Of a DNA stretch of 64,000 bases, positions 26,675 through 35,145 are shown one piece after another. Source of the stretch: UBA2588 sp964343075 (GTDB taxonomy: Bacteria; Chloroflexota; Dehalococcoidia; Lucifugimonadales; UBA3495). Position 1 is the first letter of the stretch; each line of letters starts with the position of its first letter. The notes beneath the pieces are model-generated. The model saw nothing but the letters and a program-made list of their open reading frames with translations, was not told the origin of the DNA and ran no database searches. The stretch is taken from the NCBI GenBank assembly GCA_964343075.1, contig CAYFGT010000009.1:12784-76783 (forward strand), given 5' to 3'. The position numbers and the translations under genes were made by a program.

Positions 26675-28051
26675 ATGCAGGAAGGAAGAGTTTTACCACC
26701 AGAACAAATTAATAAAGATCTGCTGAACTCCATTATGGGAACTCCTAAATGGTATTGGCCAGCTGTAGGTATTTGCTCCTTTATTGTACTAATTGCTGCG
26801 ATAGTAGTTGGGTACATGATTAACAAAGGTCTGGGTATAACAGGGTTAAATAGACCTGTTATGTGGGGATTTTTTATAACCAACTTTGTGTTTTGGATTG
26901 GAATCAGTCACGCAGGAGTGATGCTCTCTGCTATCCTTAGATTAGCGAAAGCTGAATGGAGAAGGCCAGCTTCTCGAGCAGCAGAGGTACTAACAATATT
27001 TTCTCTTATGACTGCTATGACTATGCCTATAATACATACTGGGCGTCCTTGGAGAAGTTTATATTGGTTCTTCCCGTATGACTTTGCAAGAGGGATTTTC
27101 CCTAATGTAAGATCTCCGCTAGTATGGGATCCAAGTGCTATCTTGACATATCTTACCTCTAGTATCTTGTTCGTGTTTATAGCGCTGATACCAGACTTTG
27201 CTATATTGCGGGATAATACTACTGGTTTAAAGAAAAGAATTTATACTGCCTTGGCAATGGGTTGGCAAGGCAACGCTAGACAATGGAAACTTCAGATTGT
27301 CGCGGGAATATTGTTATCTGCATTGATACTACCAGTTTTCGTTTCTGTGCACAGTATCGTTTCTTGGGACTTTGGAATGGCCGTTTCTGTAAAGGCATGG
27401 CACTCCACAGTGTTCGCTCCTTATTTCGTGGTTGGTGCAGTGCATTCAGGTGTTTCCGCTGTTATATTCGCACTGATACTTTTAAGGCAGGCGTATGGAT
27501 GGCAGGATTACATACGTAGAGAGCACGTTGAGGCGTTATGCAGGCTACTTATAGTAGTATCAACGGGTTGGTTCTATTATTTCTGTATGGAAATTATTTT
27601 CGGAATATATGGTAGAGAAGCTGATGAAGTAGCTATTCGTACGTTGCAATTTTTGATTTATCCGTGGAATTGGATTATGGTGTTCTTTATTATTACGACC
27701 TACTTCTTACCGATATTCCTATGGTCAAGGAAGGTGTGGCGTAGGAATTTAGTGATCGTATCCATAGCATGTATATCGGTGAACATCGGTATGTGGTTAG
27801 AGAGATACATACTATTCGTCCCTGGTCAGATTAATAAGCAATTGTTTACTTTCACCTGGGCAAATTATACGCCATCGATATTTGAAGGAATTATTGTACT
27901 GGGTACGTTTGCATTGGTGACGCTATTACTATTATTGTTCAGTAAAGTTATGCCATTAGTACCGCTATATGACATAAAAGAAGGAGATATCTTAAAAACG
28001 GAAGTACAGATTGGACGACGAACAGTCCCAGCTACTTTTAGAGAAGATTAA
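26675..28051 (+). CDS. actC: Alternative complex III subunit ActC (NrfD family)
   Basis: Ten-TM quinol-binding subunit, 458 residues. The block WGFFITNFVFWIGISHAG and SAILRLAKAEWRRPASRAAEVLTIF, followed by IIHTGRPWRSLYWFFPY, is the ActC signature. It probably holds the quinol site and relays electrons to the ActB iron-sulfur clusters. The C-terminal tail ends shortly after the last helix (VMPLVPLYDIKEGD). It is followed after 15 bases by ActD. Confidence 0.93.
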   Translation: MQEGRVLPPEQINKDLLNSIMGTPKWYWPAVGICSFIVLIAAIVVGYMINKGLGITGLNRPVMWGFFITNFVFWIGISHAGVMLSAILRLAKAEWRRPASRAAEVLTIFSLMTAMTMPIIHTGRPWRSLYWFFPYDFARGIFPNVRSPLVWDPSAILTYLTSSILFVFIALIPDFAILRDNTTGLKKRIYTALAMGWQGNARQWKLQIVAGILLSALILPVFVSVHSIVSWDFGMAVSVKAWHSTVFAPYFVVGAVHSGVSAVIFALILLRQAYGWQDYIRREHVEALCRLLIVVSTGWFYYFCMEIIFGIYGREADEVAIRTLQFLIYPWNWIMVFFIITTYFLPIFLWSRKVWRRNLVIVSIACISVNIGMWLERYILFVPGQINKQLFTFTWANYTPSIFEGIIVLGTFALVTLLLLLFSKVMPLVPLYDIKEGDILKTEVQIGRRTVPATFRED

Positions 28052-28066
28052 GGAAAAGGAAAAGTT

Positions 28067-28573
28067 ATGGCAATAAAAACTATATTGGGTTTATTTCAAG
28101 ATGCTAATCAAGCAGCAGATGCCGGAGATGCCGTGAAAGAGACTGGTGTGTCTGAAAACGACATAGATTTTTTGACCGACTGTCCTTATCCAGAAGGGGC
28201 ATTTGGAGAACGGGAGGAACATATTAAATTATTCCTGTTTCCGTTCATTGGCGGCTTACTAGGATTTTTCGGCGGGATAATGGTTACATCCATGACACAA
28301 ATGGCATATCCGTTGATAACAGGTGGGAAGCCGATTCTTTCTCTTCCCCCAATGGCAGTTGTGATGTACGAAGGAACTATGCTAGGAGCAATCCTATTTA
28401 CAGTTTTGGGGGTTTTGTTTGAAAGTAGACTCCCGCACAAAATGACTGAAGCTTATGACGAGCGTATTTCACAAGGGTTTATTGGTGTATTGGTACGTTC
28501 AGAAGAAGGAAAAGAGCAGGAAATCAATGATGTATTATCTAAAGCAGGGGCGGTTGATACTAAAATCGCTTAG
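28067..28573 (+). CDS. actD: Alternative complex III subunit ActD (DUF3341)
   Basis: DUF3341 protein of 168 residues, ActD of the complex. Soluble N-terminal domain (LGLFQDANQAADAGDAVKE) with an alpha/beta layout, two TM helices (about residues 58-80 and 103-125), and a short soluble tail that repeats the N-terminal motif style (FIGVLVRSEEGKEQEINDVL). In known complexes ActD packs against ActC. Its place between ActC and ActE is the canonical order. Confidence 0.92.
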   Translation: MAIKTILGLFQDANQAADAGDAVKETGVSENDIDFLTDCPYPEGAFGEREEHIKLFLFPFIGGLLGFFGGIMVTSMTQMAYPLITGGKPILSLPPMAVVMYEGTMLGAILFTVLGVLFESRLPHKMTEAYDERISQGFIGVLVRSEEGKEQEINDVLSKAGAVDTKIA

Positions 28574-28604
28574 TAGCTGATAATATTTATAATAAGAGAA
28601 CGAA

Positions 28605-29102
28605 ATGAAGTCGATTGTTAAAAACACATTAAAAAGCACCTCTAATAAAGTAATAGTTGCAGTGTCGCTGCTTGTTGTACTGACTGTGGGCTGTTCTCAA
28701 GGTTCATATCCATTAGATTTCTTCTATGAAATGCATTATACCCAGTCCTATAAATCATATGAGCCACCAAGGTTGGACGTTCCAGCGAGTGCGGTACCGG
28801 TTTATGATGCTCCCAAGACGACTTCATATTATAGTGGTGAACATTTGTACAACGTTAACTGTGCATATTGTCACGGTGATGATGCTAAAGGTAATGGACC
28901 CGCTTTGGATGTAATTGTAAATGAGTACGGATATACTCCGGCCGTTACCCCCAATTTGACTGCACCAGAAGTTAAAGCGATCGGCGCAGCTGGTATCAAG
29001 GGATACTTGTATTCTGGGGTGGTTGTAATGCCAAGCTTCAAAAATATGTTGAATGAAGAAGAGATGGACATGATAAGCGAATATGTCCTTAGTTTAGATT
29101 AG
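28605..29102 (+). CDS. actE: Alternative complex III subunit ActE, monoheme cytochrome c lipoprotein
   Basis: Cytochrome c of 165 residues. A signal peptide with lipobox VLTVGC gives an outer-leaflet lipoprotein; one heme site CAYCHGDDAKGNGP is followed by a C-terminal MPSFKNMLNEEEM segment that supplies the axial Met ligand. It probably hands electrons from ActA to a terminal oxidase or soluble cytochrome. It is the last complex III gene before the cytochrome maturation genes, 16 bases upstream of the CcmH-like start. Confidence 0.93.
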   Translation: MKSIVKNTLKSTSNKVIVAVSLLVVLTVGCSQGSYPLDFFYEMHYTQSYKSYEPPRLDVPASAVPVYDAPKTTSYYSGEHLYNVNCAYCHGDDAKGNGPALDVIVNEYGYTPAVTPNLTAPEVKAIGAAGIKGYLYSGVVVMPSFKNMLNEEEMDMISEYVLSLD

Positions 29103-29118
29103 GAACCGCGATAGCTTT

Positions 29119-29562
29119 TTGTATAGAACGCTTCTTTCATTTCCCATAGTGTCTATTCCAGTACTGATTGTGTATATTTCTATTACTGTGTTGGTCCTTT
29201 GGCCTAGTTATGTCTACGCGCAAAGTCCAGATAAGGAAATGCTAGAAGAGAAAGCACAAAAGATTGATCAAATGTTGATGTGTCCAGTATGCCCAGCGGA
29301 AAGCATAGACCAGGTTCAAGTCGAAGTAGCTAAACAGATGCGTTTAAAAGTCCGAGATATGTTGGGAGAAGGGTATACCGAGGAAGAGATACTAACGTAC
29401 TTTGAACAGAGATATGGTAGTAATATATTAGCAGCTCCTCCGATAAGAGGGACTATGGTACTTGCGTGGGTGATCCCTTTAGTGATTGTAGGAGTAATGA
29501 TTTTATCAGGTGTGTGGGTCTTATATAATATGGTATATCGTAAATCTGGGAGTGAGGGCTAG
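29119..29562 (+). CDS. CcmH/NrfF-family cytochrome c maturation protein
   Basis: Thiol-disulfide component of the system I heme ligation machinery, 147 residues, TTG start. A signal sequence or N-terminal TM (cleavage possible at YVYA-Q) precedes the CcmH domain with MCPVCPAESID; the CPVC pair (Cys55, Cys58) is the apocytochrome-reducing site. A second TM (about residues 115-139) anchors the C-terminus. Followed by the CcmF-like gene after 3 bases. CcmH normally works with CcmF in heme attachment, fitting the preceding multiheme genes. Confidence 0.9.
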   Translation: MYRTLLSFPIVSIPVLIVYISITVLVLWPSYVYAQSPDKEMLEEKAQKIDQMLMCPVCPAESIDQVQVEVAKQMRLKVRDMLGEGYTEEEILTYFEQRYGSNILAAPPIRGTMVLAWVIPLVIVGVMILSGVWVLYNMVYRKSGSEG

Positions 29563-29565
29563 ATA

Positions 29566-31518
29566 TTGTTTGCAGATGTAGGTTCATTACTCTTATGGAT
29601 TTCTTTGGTAGTATCTGTATACGCTTTGATAGCTTCTATATCAGGGAGACTCCTGAATGTAAATGAATTAATTGTTAGCTCATATAGAAGCATCTACATG
29701 TTACTGGTTCTGTGTGTCGTGTCTACTACTTGTTTAGTCGGTGCTTTTGTTACGAATGACTTTAGTGTTATTTATGTTGCCGCACACAGTAACTTGGCTA
29801 TGCCTAACATTTACACATGGGTGGCATTTTATGCAGGTAATGAAGGGTCATTGTTATTCATAGCTACGGTTTTATCGATACTGACCGGGTTAGCGATACG
29901 ATTTAAAGGCAATACTGATGCTGAGATTTTGCCATTTGTCGCTGCTATATTGATGTTAGTGATGACATTTTTTTTGACTGTTATCATATTTATGGCAGAT
30001 CCTTTTGAGAAATCGGCTGTGCCGGTAATAGACGGGCAAGGTATCAATCCTCTGCTAACCCATTTTGGAATGTTTTTTCATCCCCCAGCTCTGATGTCGG
30101 GATTGATTTGTTGTTCTATCCCTATGGCGTTTTCTCTGGCTCACTTGATTGGCGGTAAGTATCAAGATGAATGGGTTGATCAAGGTAGGTTATGGGGGTT
30201 AGTAGCTTGGGCGTTACTAGCGACAGGATTATTATTAGGATCTTGGTGGGCATATACAATTTTGGGGTGGGGCGGATTCTGGTTCTGGGACCCAGTAGAA
30301 AATGCTGCTTTCATGCCATGGATCGCATTAACGGCTTTTATACATTCAATAATAGTACAAAAAAGGCGGTCTATGTTTAGGATATGGAATGTCGTCATAG
30401 TTAATATGGTGTTTGCGTTGTCGTTATATGGGATGTTTGTGAATCGAGGAGGACCTGTTCCGTCGGTCCATTCTTTTGGTGCATCGAATCTAGGGTGGGT
30501 GTTCTTGGCTTTCTTATGTGCAGGTATAATTGTTCCTTTTTCTGTATTCTTGTACAAATTAGGTAAGATGAGAAGCGAACGGAGTTTGGAATCTATGTTA
30601 TCTAGAGAAGCAGCGTTTTTGATTAATAATTTGCTTTTACTAGGTATCGCATTTGTCACTCTTTGGGGAACTGTGTACCCGTTAATTTCTGATTTGTTGT
30701 TTTCTGAGCAAATAACCATTGCTAGGCCTTACTATGATCAAGTCAATGGTCCAATAATGTTGGTCCTTTTGCTGATTATGGGAATAGGACCATTGATACC
30801 TTGGCGTAATTCAAATTATCGAGTTGTCTTAATTGCTCTTAAGTATCCACTAATTGTGACATTTTTGATGTTTGTGGTATTGATTATATTTGGCGTCACA
30901 AAATTAGTACCTCTGGTGTCTTTTGGGATTATAACGTTGGTAGCTACGGGTATTATAAGAGAATGGTTCAATGGAGTCCGCATTATGTCTTCAGGTTCAT
31001 TACTGACTATTCCAAAATCATTTTTCAGATTAATAATGGCTAACAGGACTCGATATGGGGGGTATATTGTGCACATCAGCGTGTTGATGGTGGCTTTGGG
31101 AGTAGTTGGAGGATCTTTTTATGATCAACAAAGAGATGTAATTATGCAGGTAGGTGATTCATATGCTATTTCTGGTTATGATATAACTTATATAGGTACA
31201 GAAGAAGTGATGTTTCCGGATCGTACAGAATTTACATCTGTAATCGATGTCAGTAAAAATGGCAGTTATTTGTCTCAGATGACGCCTAAAAGGTCTTTCT
31301 ATCCGAGTTTCAATATGGCCTCGACTCGAGCAGCTATAAGATCCACGCCCGTAGAAGATTTTTATGTAGTCCCTAGCGAGAATATGCCAGATGGGTCTGT
31401 AGGATTTCGGTTTATGGTAAATCCACTTATATGGTGGATGTGGGTAGCAGGACCGTTTGTAATAATTGGAACTTTGATATCATTGTGGCCACGGCCAGGT
31501 AGTAATATTCGTAGCTAA
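29566..31518 (+). CDS. ccmF: CcmF-family heme lyase
   Basis: Polytopic heme lyase of 650 residues with about 14 TM helices, starting at TTG. The heme-binding tryptophan-rich WWD motif is present as GWGGFWFWDPVENAAFMPW (about residues 232-250), and conserved histidines occur in the flanking loops (LLTHFGMFFHPPALM). A C-terminal periplasmic domain lies before the last helix. It attaches heme to apocytochromes such as ActA and ActE. No ccmA, B, C, D or E is in the window, so the rest of system I must be elsewhere if it exists. Confidence 0.94.
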   Translation: MFADVGSLLLWISLVVSVYALIASISGRLLNVNELIVSSYRSIYMLLVLCVVSTTCLVGAFVTNDFSVIYVAAHSNLAMPNIYTWVAFYAGNEGSLLFIATVLSILTGLAIRFKGNTDAEILPFVAAILMLVMTFFLTVIIFMADPFEKSAVPVIDGQGINPLLTHFGMFFHPPALMSGLICCSIPMAFSLAHLIGGKYQDEWVDQGRLWGLVAWALLATGLLLGSWWAYTILGWGGFWFWDPVENAAFMPWIALTAFIHSIIVQKRRSMFRIWNVVIVNMVFALSLYGMFVNRGGPVPSVHSFGASNLGWVFLAFLCAGIIVPFSVFLYKLGKMRSERSLESMLSREAAFLINNLLLLGIAFVTLWGTVYPLISDLLFSEQITIARPYYDQVNGPIMLVLLLIMGIGPLIPWRNSNYRVVLIALKYPLIVTFLMFVVLIIFGVTKLVPLVSFGIITLVATGIIREWFNGVRIMSSGSLLTIPKSFFRLIMANRTRYGGYIVHISVLMVALGVVGGSFYDQQRDVIMQVGDSYAISGYDITYIGTEEVMFPDRTEFTSVIDVSKNGSYLSQMTPKRSFYPSFNMASTRAAIRSTPVEDFYVVPSENMPDGSVGFRFMVNPLIWWMWVAGPFVIIGTLISLWPRPGSNIRS

Positions 31519-31528
31519 GGATTTGAAA

Positions 31529-31789
31529 ATGGATTTATTGATAGGAAGTTTGGCAATCATAGTAGTCATAGCGGTAATTTTAAGTCCTTTTATTAAACGA
31601 GGTTTAACGGCTGATACAATCCTAGAAAGAAATGTAATTGAGTCAGATATAGAATACGCAAACTTGATGGATCTTAAGACGGTGTTAGAGTTAGATTATG
31701 CATTAGGTAATATGTCTAAAGAGGATTATAAGATTCAATTGACGGAATACGAGGAACGGATACAAGCTAGTTTCATCGGAAGCAATTAA
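31529..31789 (+). CDS. Small membrane-anchored protein, CcmI-like
   Basis: An 86-residue protein with one N-terminal TM helix (about residues 3-23) followed by a charged helical tail (RNVIESDIEYANLMDLKTVLELDYALGNMSKEDYK). The tail is reminiscent of the short coiled N-terminal region of CcmI/CycH, where the TPR domain would follow but is absent here. An earlier in-frame TTG at 31523 exists; the ATG at 31529 is preferred because AAGG lies 8 bases upstream. Position between CcmF and the unrecognised membrane protein supports a role in heme handling. Family assignment is tentative. Confidence 0.65.
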   Translation: MDLLIGSLAIIVVIAVILSPFIKRGLTADTILERNVIESDIEYANLMDLKTVLELDYALGNMSKEDYKIQLTEYEERIQASFIGSN

Positions 31790-31807
31790 ACATTTAGCTT
31801 GATCAAA

Positions 31808-32854
31808 ATGACAACTTTAATTAGATTGATAAATAACAGATATTTCACTGTACTGATCTTTTTGCCCGTGGCATTTATTGGAATCACTATTCCGGTGAAT
31901 GCACAGGTAGTCTATGACGTCCGAGGGTATGTGGTTAATGAGACGAAAGATTCTGTAATCCCAGACGGATTAGAAATAATTTTGCATACCTTCGATCCAG
32001 ATGGAGGTCCAGTTGAGACTAATAAGACAATAGTAGATTCAGATGGTTATTTCGAATTTATTGCAATCCAAGAAAATGTTGATTTGAAATACTTTATTAC
32101 TGTGGAACATGATTCTTTTATATATAATAAGGAAATATTACCTGATGCACTAGGTGATCCTGTTAAGATCACTGTTTATGATAAAACTCGAGATCCCACA
32201 GTCGTTACATTTGATACACATATTTTTGTTGTAGCTGATGTTTCCCCTGCTGATCAAAATGTTTCTATAGTTGAATTTATTAAATTCACAAACAATTCAG
32301 ACAAAACATTAATTCCTGATATAGAGAATGTTCCACCAATATCATTTATTAGGTTTTCGATGCCAGATAATTTCTCTGACTTAGACGTTCAGACCGATTT
32401 ACCCGGTGGTCAGATTATTTCCGTTGGAACAGGGTTTGCTGTTACTTCGCCAATAACACCCGGTAAGCATCAAATTAGTTTTTCCTACGTAGTCGGATAC
32501 AATAATAATGGCTTTTCATATGACCAAAAAATGATTCACGGAGCTGAATTTTTTCAGGCCATGGTTCCGAAAAGATTATCAGGAGTTGATATAGACATTA
32601 GTGCAGAATCAACAGATCTTGATATAGAAGGTACCAAATATTCAGCGTGGAATTTGTACGATGTTCCAGCCAATTCAGGACCGTTTATTTCTATTGGTGG
32701 TTTGCCAGACTCTACTATACTAGATACTGTTCTGAATAAATTGTCGGATAAAAATTTTTGGAGATTATTAATTCCCATAGGTATATTGATTCTATTGCTA
32801 ATTACAGTTCCATTTTTAGTATTCAAAATAAAGAACAACAAACTTGCCCAGTGA
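31808..32854 (+). CDS. Unrecognised secreted protein with C-terminal membrane anchor
   Basis: A 348-residue protein with a signal peptide (cleavage likely after VNA in IPVNAQVVYDV), an N-terminal beta-rich domain resembling carboxypeptidase-regulatory/transthyretin-like folds (VRGYVVNETKDS through DSDGYFEFIA), a central beta-rich region with SFIRFSMPDNFSDL, and a C-terminal TM helix (about 318-341) with a short basic tail. No cysteine is available for heme or disulfide chemistry in the extracytoplasmic part. Lying between the CcmI-like gene and the TlpA thioredoxin, it is likely linked to cytochrome assembly. TTG at 31799 is an alternative start. Confidence 0.72.
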   Translation: MTTLIRLINNRYFTVLIFLPVAFIGITIPVNAQVVYDVRGYVVNETKDSVIPDGLEIILHTFDPDGGPVETNKTIVDSDGYFEFIAIQENVDLKYFITVEHDSFIYNKEILPDALGDPVKITVYDKTRDPTVVTFDTHIFVVADVSPADQNVSIVEFIKFTNNSDKTLIPDIENVPPISFIRFSMPDNFSDLDVQTDLPGGQIISVGTGFAVTSPITPGKHQISFSYVVGYNNNGFSYDQKMIHGAEFFQAMVPKRLSGVDIDISAESTDLDIEGTKYSAWNLYDVPANSGPFISIGGLPDSTILDTVLNKLSDKNFWRLLIPIGILILLLITVPFLVFKIKNNKLAQ

Positions 32855-32864
32855 TAGATGCTTT

Positions 32865-33434
32865 ATGAGCCGAAAACAAACAATCATTTCGATAATGTTT
32901 GCCTTATTGGTTACAGGGTTTTTAGGTATATTAACTATATACTCCACTGATTTAGGTGACAGGGGGGAAAGTGCTGGTGTAAATAATAAATTCTCCGGAC
33001 ATGAATTGGACCTAATTCCTGCATATCAATTTTCGGGTTTGACCCAAGAAGAAAAGCTGATTTCTTTGCAGGATTACAAAAGGACTGTGGTGCTGTTAGA
33101 TTTTTGGTCATCTTGGTGTGCACCATGCAAGAAAGAAGCTACATCTCTGAATGACTTGTACATGGAATACAAGACTAATAAACAACACGTTGAATTCATA
33201 GGCATCAACATATGGGATACTCAGGATGCCTTTGTTAAACATTTAGAAACTTTTGGTGTCCAATATCCTAATATGCTTGATGAAGATGGGAGTATATTAT
33301 TTGAATACGGCGTTCGGGGGATTCCTGAAAAATATCTTATTGACTCCCAGGGTCAACTGGTTTGGAAGTTTGTTGGTCCTACAGAGAAAAATGTTTTAAA
33401 AGCCAAAATAGATTATATTCTGGATCAGAATTAG
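32865..33434 (+). CDS. TlpA/ResA/CcmG-family membrane-anchored thioredoxin
   Basis: Extracytoplasmic thiol-disulfide oxidoreductase, 189 residues. An N-terminal TM anchor is followed by a thioredoxin fold with WSSWCAPCKKE (Cys85, Cys88) and a cis-Pro region GIPEKYLID. It probably reduces apocytochrome or CcmH cysteines before heme attachment. The ATG at 32865 is chosen rather than an upstream TTG at 32844 that would overlap the preceding gene. Last gene of the 12-kb respiratory block; its stop codon overlaps that of the convergent SDR gene by 4 bp. Confidence 0.92.
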   Translation: MSRKQTIISIMFALLVTGFLGILTIYSTDLGDRGESAGVNNKFSGHELDLIPAYQFSGLTQEEKLISLQDYKRTVVLLDFWSSWCAPCKKEATSLNDLYMEYKTNKQHVEFIGINIWDTQDAFVKHLETFGVQYPNMLDEDGSILFEYGVRGIPEKYLIDSQGQLVWKFVGPTEKNVLKAKIDYILDQN

Positions 33435-34216
33435 TCATGGGTCCCAGGAGCGACAATAAATCTTCCTCCTACAGCATTGATTTGGTCACCAGTAATATAA
33501 GAAGATTCATCTGAAGCAAGGAATAAACAGGCATTTGCGATATCTTGAGTGTGACCTTGTCTTCCCAATGGGATTTCGTTTAGATGTTTGGAAGAATTCC
33601 TGCCATCTTTAGCGTATTCGGGATACCATTCTGGGTGCATGCGTTCAGTGTCTATAGAACCTGGGTTAACCATATTTGCTCTAATATTGTACTGAGAGAA
33701 TTCTGAAGCGATTGACTTTATAAGTCCTAACACAGCCATTTTAGACGACGCAACAGGAGCAGTATTCGGGCGACCAGTTAAAGTTGCCATGCCTCCTAAA
33801 GCGACTATGCTGCCGTAATTGTGTTCAACCATTTTAGGCAATAGTGCTCGGGTCAAATAAAAACATGGATCTAGGTTTATACTAAATACTTCTCTCCAGT
33901 CTTGATACGATGTCTCAAGTAAAGGTTTATGCGGACGTATTGCTGCATTATTGATTAATATATCTATTTGTTCGAAGGTTTGGAAACTATCTGAGACCAT
34001 TTGATTAACTGCGGCTTCGTCAGCTACGTCAGCGATGTATGTTAGTACCTTAACTTCATGCGCTCGACATTCATTTGCAACTTCTTCTAATTCAGTACTG
34101 CTACTACGAGTGTTGAGAATTAAGTTAGCCCCTTCTCGTGCAAAAGTTAATGCTATTTCTCTGCCTATGTTTCTACTGGCTCCTGTGATTAAAGCTGTTT
34201 TGCCTTCTAATCTCAT
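33431..34216 (-). CDS. SDR-family oxidoreductase (3-oxoacyl-ACP-reductase-like)
   Basis: NAD(P)-dependent short-chain dehydrogenase, 261 residues. Glycine-rich cofactor loop GASRNIGRE, NNAAI motif, and a C-terminal FLASDESSYITGDQINAVGG are typical. Note that the usual active-site YxxxK reads as VASSKMAVLG, so the catalytic Tyr appears replaced by Ser with the Lys retained. The ATG at 34216 has AGGAG upstream (gtaggagaatcaca); an ATG 12 codons earlier lacks one. Single gene with overlapping convergent stop. Confidence 0.88.
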   Translation of the reverse strand: MRLEGKTALITGASRNIGREIALTFAREGANLILNTRSSSTELEEVANECRAHEVKVLTYIADVADEAAVNQMVSDSFQTFEQIDILINNAAIRPHKPLLETSYQDWREVFSINLDPCFYLTRALLPKMVEHNYGSIVALGGMATLTGRPNTAPVASSKMAVLGLIKSIASEFSQYNIRANMVNPGSIDTERMHPEWYPEYAKDGRNSSKHLNEIPLGRQGHTQDIANACLFLASDESSYITGDQINAVGGRFIVAPGTHD

Positions 34217-34328
34217 TGTGATTCTCCTACTAACTTTGCCAGATTCTAACACGAAGTATTTTTCTTGACCAATAAACCAAGGAATGTCAGAATTGGTTCA
34301 TTAAATGCGAATTACTCAGGAGGACGGT

Positions 34329-35111
34329 ATGAAATGGTGTAGGTTTTTAAATGGAAATAATCCAAGTTTTGGGATCATTGAAGGTGATACTGTAATAGAG
34401 ATTGAAGGTGATATGTTTGGTAATTATGCGAAGACGTCGAATCTTCATAATTTGAACGAAATTAAATTGTTACCACCTATTGTACCTCCTACATTTTACG
34501 CCGCAGGTATTAATTATCCCGAACACGTTACTTGGGCTGCCCAAATGAAAGGGGAGGAACCTGTATTGCCTGATAAAGCAGATATAGGCTACAGAGCAGT
34601 AAACGCTTTAACTGGACATGAAGATCCAATAGTAGTCCCTTCAGATGCTACAGAGCAAGTTCAATACGAAGGAGAACTGGTAGTCATTATCGGGAAAGAA
34701 TGTAGAAACGTTTCTGAAGAAGAAGCTTTAGATTATGTTTTTGGCTATACAATTGGGAATGATGTGAGTGAGCGTACTTGGCAACGAGGTGATCGAACGA
34801 TGTGGAGAGCCAAAAACACTGACACGTTTAAGCCTATGGGGCCCTGGATAGTGACCGATCTTAACCCAGATGATTTTCATGTAATAATTCGGTTAAACGA
34901 TCGTGTGGTTGGGGAGTATGACGTCAAAACTGCTATTTTTGGAGTCAGGCACTATATAAGCGAAATGAGTAAGTATTTGACTTTGGTTCCTGGAGACATG
35001 ATTTGGATGGGAACAGACGGTGCCACCGAAAACATGAAAGACAAAGATGTTGTAGAAGTTGAGATAAATAATATAGGGATTCTTAGGAATACTGTTGAAT
35101 GGAATAAGTAA
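34329..35111 (+). CDS. Fumarylacetoacetate hydrolase family protein
   Basis: FAH-fold enzyme, 260 residues, of the group that hydrolyses or decarboxylates acylpyruvates and 2-hydroxyhepta-type intermediates. The metal-binding pattern is seen in YEGELVVIIGKE (Glu) with VSERTWQ and KNTDTFKPMGPWI, and MGTDGAT near the end. The ATG at 34329 directly follows the strong ribosome site aggagg; an earlier ATG at 34305 lies before that site and is rejected. It ends next to a GC-rich hairpin shared with the convergent CMD gene. Substrate not determined. Confidence 0.9.
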   Translation: MKWCRFLNGNNPSFGIIEGDTVIEIEGDMFGNYAKTSNLHNLNEIKLLPPIVPPTFYAAGINYPEHVTWAAQMKGEEPVLPDKADIGYRAVNALTGHEDPIVVPSDATEQVQYEGELVVIIGKECRNVSEEEALDYVFGYTIGNDVSERTWQRGDRTMWRAKNTDTFKPMGPWIVTDLNPDDFHVIIRLNDRVVGEYDVKTAIFGVRHYISEMSKYLTLVPGDMIWMGTDGATENMKDKDVVEVEINNIGILRNTVEWNK

Positions 35112-35114
35112 TTA

Positions 35115-35135
35115 AGGGCGCCATTAAAGCGCCCT
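35115..35135. terminator. GC-rich hairpin between convergent genes
   Basis: agggcgc (35115-35121) pairs with gcgccct (35129-35135) around cattaaa. It lies 3 bases after the FAH-family stop and 10 bases before the CMD-family stop. The T-run on either side is weak (attccctaattt), so termination is likely but not certain. Confidence 0.5.
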
Positions 35136-35145
35136 ATTCCCTAAT

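Noticed and set aside
30180..30719. 179-residue frame on the minus strand inside ccmF
   Set aside because: Antisense shadow of a secure CcmF gene; low-complexity composition with no motif.
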